From positions 1-7,990 of the forward strand of contig VGML01000095.1 of the NCBI GenBank assembly GCA_016866415.1: a DNA stretch of 7,990 bases. The letters run 5' to 3'. Numbering within the stretch: position 1 is the stretch's first letter; the number at the start of each line of letters is the position of its first letter. Below the pieces are notes generated by a model. That model saw nothing but the letters and a program-made list of their open reading frames with translations. It was not told the DNA's origin and did not search any database. Both the position numbers and the translations under genes were made by a program. Below, piece after piece: positions 5,737-7,990 of the stretch. The DNA comes from Bacteroidota bacterium. Its GTDB lineage: Bacteria > Bacteroidota > Bacteroidia > Flavobacteriales_D > Crocinitomicaceae.

Positions 5737-6753
5737 CTAATCTTTCTTCTTCTTTTCTTTCTTATTTTTCTTTTTCTTTTTATCTTTTTTCTCGTTTACG
5801 ATTTCTTCGGGGTTATCGTCTTCAGTTTTGGATTTTTCTTGTGTCTTTTTGTTTTTCTCATTCATCTTAACGATGTCTGTTCGAACTCCATATGTGTCAA
5901 AGCTATATTCTTCAATAATTTCTCCTTTTAAAAACTGAGTTACATGTTTGGGATTTCCGTCTTCAAAGTTTTCTATATGCTTTCCATCAGGAATTCCTTT
6001 CTTGAAAAATTCTTGCTTTAAAATAAGCCCTTCGTTATCCATCGTTTTGAATTCGCCATTCTTTACTCCCTTGTTCCAATTTTGAATGTTAGCGATTTTA
6101 CCATCATCGAAATAGTAAGTCCATGTTCCGTGGTTTTTTCCTTCTTTGTAATTAATATCTACGATCACTTTTCCTTCTTCATTAAATTGCTTGTGATTTC
6201 CGTCTTGTAATCCTTCCTTGTAAAAAACAATTCGTTTTACTTTTCCATTTTCAAAGAAATCTTTTTTAGAGCCATCTAGCTTATCATTCTTATATGTTTC
6301 AAGTTTAATTGTATCACTTTTCTCATTGTTTTGAAATAAAACGAATTTCCCTTCCTTTTTACCCATATTGAAATTCTGTTCACTTTCTTTTTTATTCGTA
6401 CTATCGTAGTAGAAAATGGTCGGCCCATCCATAATTCCAAGAATGAAACTCATTTTTGATTGTGGACAACCAGATTCATAATAACTCATTCCAATGCTGT
6501 CTTGTTTGCCATTTACAATTTTTATTTGTGTTTCAATCACTCCATTTCTATAACACGAAACACAAGTCCCATTGAATACTTCTGAAGTCATTTTTCGCGA
6601 ATAATACGTACTCGAATATTCATCAAAAGCTACAAGTTCATTGCAATTTTTTACTTTTTTGAAATCACAAATTGGTTTCTTTTTATAACAAGGAACTTGT
6701 TGTGCACAAACGGATGTGCAAATTATAAATAGAGTATAAATTGATGTTTTCAT
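5737..6753 (-). CDS. Secreted MORN_2-repeat protein with lysine-rich tail
   Basis: A 338-residue protein with three parts. Residues 1-17 form a signal peptide (MKTSIYTLFIICTSVCA, cleavage probably before Gln18; no proper lipobox around Cys16). Residues 60-278 hold about nine tandem repeats of 22-25 residues of the MORN_2 type, with cores such as DGNHKQFNEEGKVIVDINYKEG and HGTWTYYFDDGKIANIQNW. Residues 298-338 form a charged, low-complexity tail that ends in runs of lysine. Several Cys residues lie between 16 and 96, so disulfides are possible. Such proteins are often annotated as YwqK-family antitoxins, but no toxin gene is present here and the name carries little meaning. They are common and expanded in Flavobacteriales; the repeats probably form an elongated beta-sheet binding surface, function unknown. 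The ATG overlaps the thioesterase stop (ATGA), so the two are translationally coupled. Confidence 0.85.
   Translation of the reverse strand: MKTSIYTLFIICTSVCAQQVPCYKKKPICDFKKVKNCNELVAFDEYSSTYYSRKMTSEVFNGTCVSCYRNGVIETQIKIVNGKQDSIGMSYYESGCPQSKMSFILGIMDGPTIFYYDSTNKKESEQNFNMGKKEGKFVLFQNNEKSDTIKLETYKNDKLDGSKKDFFENGKVKRIVFYKEGLQDGNHKQFNEEGKVIVDINYKEGKNHGTWTYYFDDGKIANIQNWNKGVKNGEFKTMDNEGLILKQEFFKKGIPDGKHIENFEDGNPKHVTQFLKGEIIEEYSFDTYGVRTDIVKMNEKNKKTQEKSKTEDDNPEEIVNEKKDKKKKKNKKEKKKKD
5740..5862 (-). repeat. Low-complexity lysine-rich C-terminal tail coding region
   Basis: Codons 298-338 of the MORN_2 protein are mostly Lys, Glu, Asp and Asn, and the last 18 residues contain 14 Lys. At DNA level the last 60 bases or so are a nearly pure purine strand of A-rich codons with runs of up to six A, a substrate for replication slippage. 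The tract sits immediately before the stop codon and also supplies the T-rich side of the convergent terminator on the other strand. Confidence 0.8.
5920..6576 (-). repeat. About nine tandem MORN_2 repeats within the secreted protein
   Basis: Repeats of 22-25 residues begin near F60, Q84, M108, K133, K158, L182, K206, V230 and I254. Each follows a pattern of [D/N/H]G-x-x-x-x-[F/Y]-x-x-x-G-x-[hydrophobic], then a strand ending in [K/N]xG. Repeats 5-9 are the best preserved. Repeats 1-4 are more degenerate, and 3 and 4 carry a polar insertion (STNKKES and NNEKSD) in place of the central glycine turn. The repeats differ clearly in sequence, so this is an old array and not a recent DNA duplication. 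Confidence 0.75.
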
Positions 6754-7154
6754 AAATTACGTTTTAAAATATTAAGCGCTTTTTTCATTTCGATTGGAAC
6801 GGAACTAGTTTGATTTGTTACTGAATCAAAGCATACCATCACCGAACATCCTTTTGTATGTATTTTCTCTTCAACAAAAATCTCATAGCCAAGTTTGAAA
6901 CTTTTATTTCCAATTTCAATTAAATACATCGATATAGATGGTTTTTGATGAAGTAGAATAGGTTCTAAGTAGTCAATTTCATTTCGAACCAATAAAACAC
7001 CATTTTTTTTCCAATCCCATGATTCACCGAGTAATTCTTTGAAATAATGTACACGCGTCATTTCGAAATAACTTAAATAAATCGAATTATTTACGTGTCC
7101 TAGTACGTCTAAATCTGCAAATCTAACTTGTATTTCAGCGGGTTTTATGCTCAT
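6750..7154 (-). CDS. Acyl-CoA thioesterase, YbgC/4-hydroxybenzoyl-CoA thioesterase family (hot-dog fold)
   Basis: A complete 134-residue single hot-dog domain, expected to hydrolyse acyl-CoA or acyl-ACP thioesters in the cytoplasm as a dimer of dimers. The signature FADLDVLGHVNNSIYLSYFEMTR lies at residues 12-34; Asp16 corresponds to the catalytic aspartate of the D-x-x-G-H-V-N-N motif, followed by Gly19, His20, Asn22 and Asn23. The long helix after it (26-40) and the strands at 57-62 and 84-92 complete the fold. It differs from the E. coli YbgC motif, which has GGVVYHANY after the Asp, and the GHVNN version is common in generic acyl-CoA thioesterases. Substrate chain length cannot be read from the sequence. 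Both ends overlap neighbours by 4 nt (ATGA): upstream the sugar dehydratase, downstream the MORN_2 gene. Thus it belongs to a tightly packed operon, not to the Tol-Pal cluster where YbgC is usually found. Confidence 0.88.
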   Translation of the reverse strand: MSIKPAEIQVRFADLDVLGHVNNSIYLSYFEMTRVHYFKELLGESWDWKKNGVLLVRNEIDYLEPILLHQKPSISMYLIEIGNKSFKLGYEIFVEEKIHTKGCSVMVCFDSVTNQTSSVPIEMKKALNILKRNL

Positions 7155-7990
7155 TTGTCTAACTCTTCAAATTCGGAATTATTACTTATAAATTCGGGTA
7201 CGATTTCCTTCATTTTTTGAACTAAATCAATATTTTGAAAGGTGTTTAATGATTCTACTAGATTTTCAATCATGGTAATAATTTGAGTTTCGGCTTTCCT
7301 TGTCTTCGCAATCAAAATTTTCTCATGGTGAGTTGGAATTGTATTTTCTTCATTTGCCAATAATTCCTCGTACAACTTTTCACCAGGCCTCAATCCAGTT
7401 ATATTAATATCGATATCCTTTCCAAGTTCTAAACCACATAGGGAAATCATTTTTTTCGCCAAATCAATGATTCGAACTGATTCACCCATATCGAAAACGA
7501 AAATTTCACCACCTTTTCCCATTGAGCCAGCTTCAAGAACTAATTGGCAAGCTTCGGGAATTGTCATAAAAAAGCGCGTAATTCGTTCATCTGTTACGGT
7601 AACAGGTCCTCCATTATCGATTTGCTTTTGAAAAAGCGGAATAACTGAACCATTGGATCCAAGAACATTTCCAAACCGAGTGGTCACAAAACGTGTTTTA
7701 GTGACCTCATTTTTACTTTGGGCATATATTTCAGCGATACGTTTTGAGGCTCCCATAACATTGGTTGGATTTACAGCTTTGTCAGTTGAGATCATCACAA
7801 ACTTATCAACGTTATTTTTTAGGGCCAGGTCAGCAAGTATCTTCGTTCCTTTTATGTTATTCATAACTGCCTCTGCTGGATTTAATTCCATCATTGGAAC
7901 ATGTTTGTATGCCGCAGCATGAAAGATTAGTTGGGGTTTGAAATGTCCGAAAATACGGTCCATTCGATTTTCATTACAGATATCACCAAT
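7151..7990 (-). CDS. CapD/WbpM-type nucleotide-sugar 4,6-dehydratase (polysaccharide biosynthesis), 3' part
   Basis: The last 279 residues are visible. The frame stays open to the right edge (upstream codons read IGDICNENR), so the Met at 7963 is internal, not the start. It is a short-chain dehydrogenase/reductase of the polysaccharide biosynthesis group that converts UDP-GlcNAc or a related sugar nucleotide to the 4-keto-6-deoxy sugar using NAD. Motifs, counted from the internal Met: FHAAAYKHVP (14-23), STDKAVNPTNVMGASKR (59-75), TRFGNVLGSNGSVIP (95-109), GLRPGEKLYEELL (190-202). The usual catalytic YxxxK is MGASK (Met70, Lys74), with Thr60 and Asp61. This Met form is that of the membrane WbpM/PglF/CapD group; soluble FlaA1/PseB-type enzymes keep Tyr. 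Such proteins normally begin with four transmembrane helices and a CoA-binding-like domain, expected off-window. The stop overlaps the thioesterase start (ATGA), so it heads this coupled operon. Confidence 0.9.
   Translation of the reverse strand: MGDICNENRMDRIFGHFKPQLIFHAAAYKHVPMMELNPAEAVMNNIKGTKILADLALKNNVDKFVMISTDKAVNPTNVMGASKRIAEIYAQSKNEVTKTRFVTTRFGNVLGSNGSVIPLFQKQIDNGGPVTVTDERITRFFMTIPEACQLVLEAGSMGKGGEIFVFDMGESVRIIDLAKKMISLCGLELGKDIDINITGLRPGEKLYEELLANEENTIPTHHEKILIAKTRKAETQIITMIENLVESLNTFQNIDLVQKMKEIVPEFISNNSEFEELDK

Noticed and set aside
5740..5795. Programmed -1 frameshift on the A-rich runs near the end of the MORN_2 gene
   Set aside because: The AAAAAAG run is out of phase with the reading frame for a standard slippery heptamer. 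The other AAAAAG sites are preceded by T or G, and the stop follows within a few codons, so there is little to gain from a shift.
5737..6753. Toxin-antitoxin system, because MORN_2 proteins are often labelled YwqK-family antitoxin
   Set aside because: There is no toxin-like gene next to it. The protein has a signal peptide, and its neighbours are a thioesterase and a sugar-nucleotide enzyme. The label comes from automated naming of the repeat family.
7653..7922. Plus-strand open frame of 89 codons with a hydrophobic product opposite the sugar dehydratase
   Set aside because: It is antisense to the conserved STDK and MGASK motifs, and its apparent hydrophobicity arises from the complement of that coding strand.
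7961..7963. ATG at 7963 as the start of the sugar dehydratase
   Set aside because: The frame stays open to the window edge, and the upstream codons continue the family's conserved GDI-D segment, so the Met is internal and the gene is cut by the window.
1..7990. Mobile element, phage, CRISPR or defence island
   Set aside because: No transposase, integrase, terminal inverted repeats, direct-repeat array, tRNA target or defence-family domain is visible. All the long genes look like native chromosomal genes of similar base composition.

Overview
This is an AT-rich, gene-dense stretch of chromosome that reads as a member of the Bacteroidota, probably a Flavobacteriales-type organism. The support is: a 755-residue mitochondrial-type aconitase; the start of a ribosomal protein THX gene; start codons with A/T-rich leaders and almost no Shine-Dalgarno signals; candidate promoters of the Bacteroidota TTTG...TAnnTTTG type; secreted proteins whose signal peptides end in Gln-rich cleavage regions; and a MORN_2-repeat protein. 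The genus is not determined; a Crocinitomicaceae-like flavobacterium is only a guess. There is no rRNA, tRNA, CRISPR array, insertion sequence, integrase or phage gene.

Left block, minus strand, positions 1-2628, read right to left. A small secreted RlpA-type double-psi beta-barrel protein is followed by a family III (CaiB/BaiF) CoA-transferase, a stand-alone GNAT acetyltransferase, a TrmH tRNA ribose methyltransferase, and the first 19 codons of ribosomal protein THX, which runs off the left edge. RlpA and the CoA-transferase are 11 nt apart. The CoA-transferase and GNAT genes overlap by 10 nt, and GNAT and TrmH share one base (TAATG). These four are most likely one transcript. THX follows after about 40 nt and may have its own promoter, overlapping the trmH stop codon.

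Middle block, plus strand, positions 2787-5694. A divergent 158-bp intergenic region holds a small AT palindrome and a candidate promoter. It leads into aconitase (TCA cycle) and then, 4 nt after its stop, a small predicted outer-membrane beta-barrel protein of unknown function. A 32-nt imperfect hairpin in the convergent gap is the likely terminator.

Right block, minus strand, positions 5737-7990, read right to left. The 3' part of a CapD/WbpM-type nucleotide-sugar 4,6-dehydratase enters from the right edge, followed by a YbgC-like hot-dog thioesterase and a secreted MORN_2-repeat protein with a lysine-rich tail. Both junctions are 4-nt ATGA overlaps, so these three are translationally coupled. 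The sugar-nucleotide enzyme suggests capsule, O-antigen or protein-glycan synthesis just outside the window.

Overall this is mostly ordinary housekeeping and cell-envelope content. I found no convincing undescribed system. The points most worth checking are the edge THX gene, the GNAT protein that resembles the N-terminal half of E. coli YiiD, the repeat protein with its polylysine tail, and the aconitase/beta-barrel pairing.
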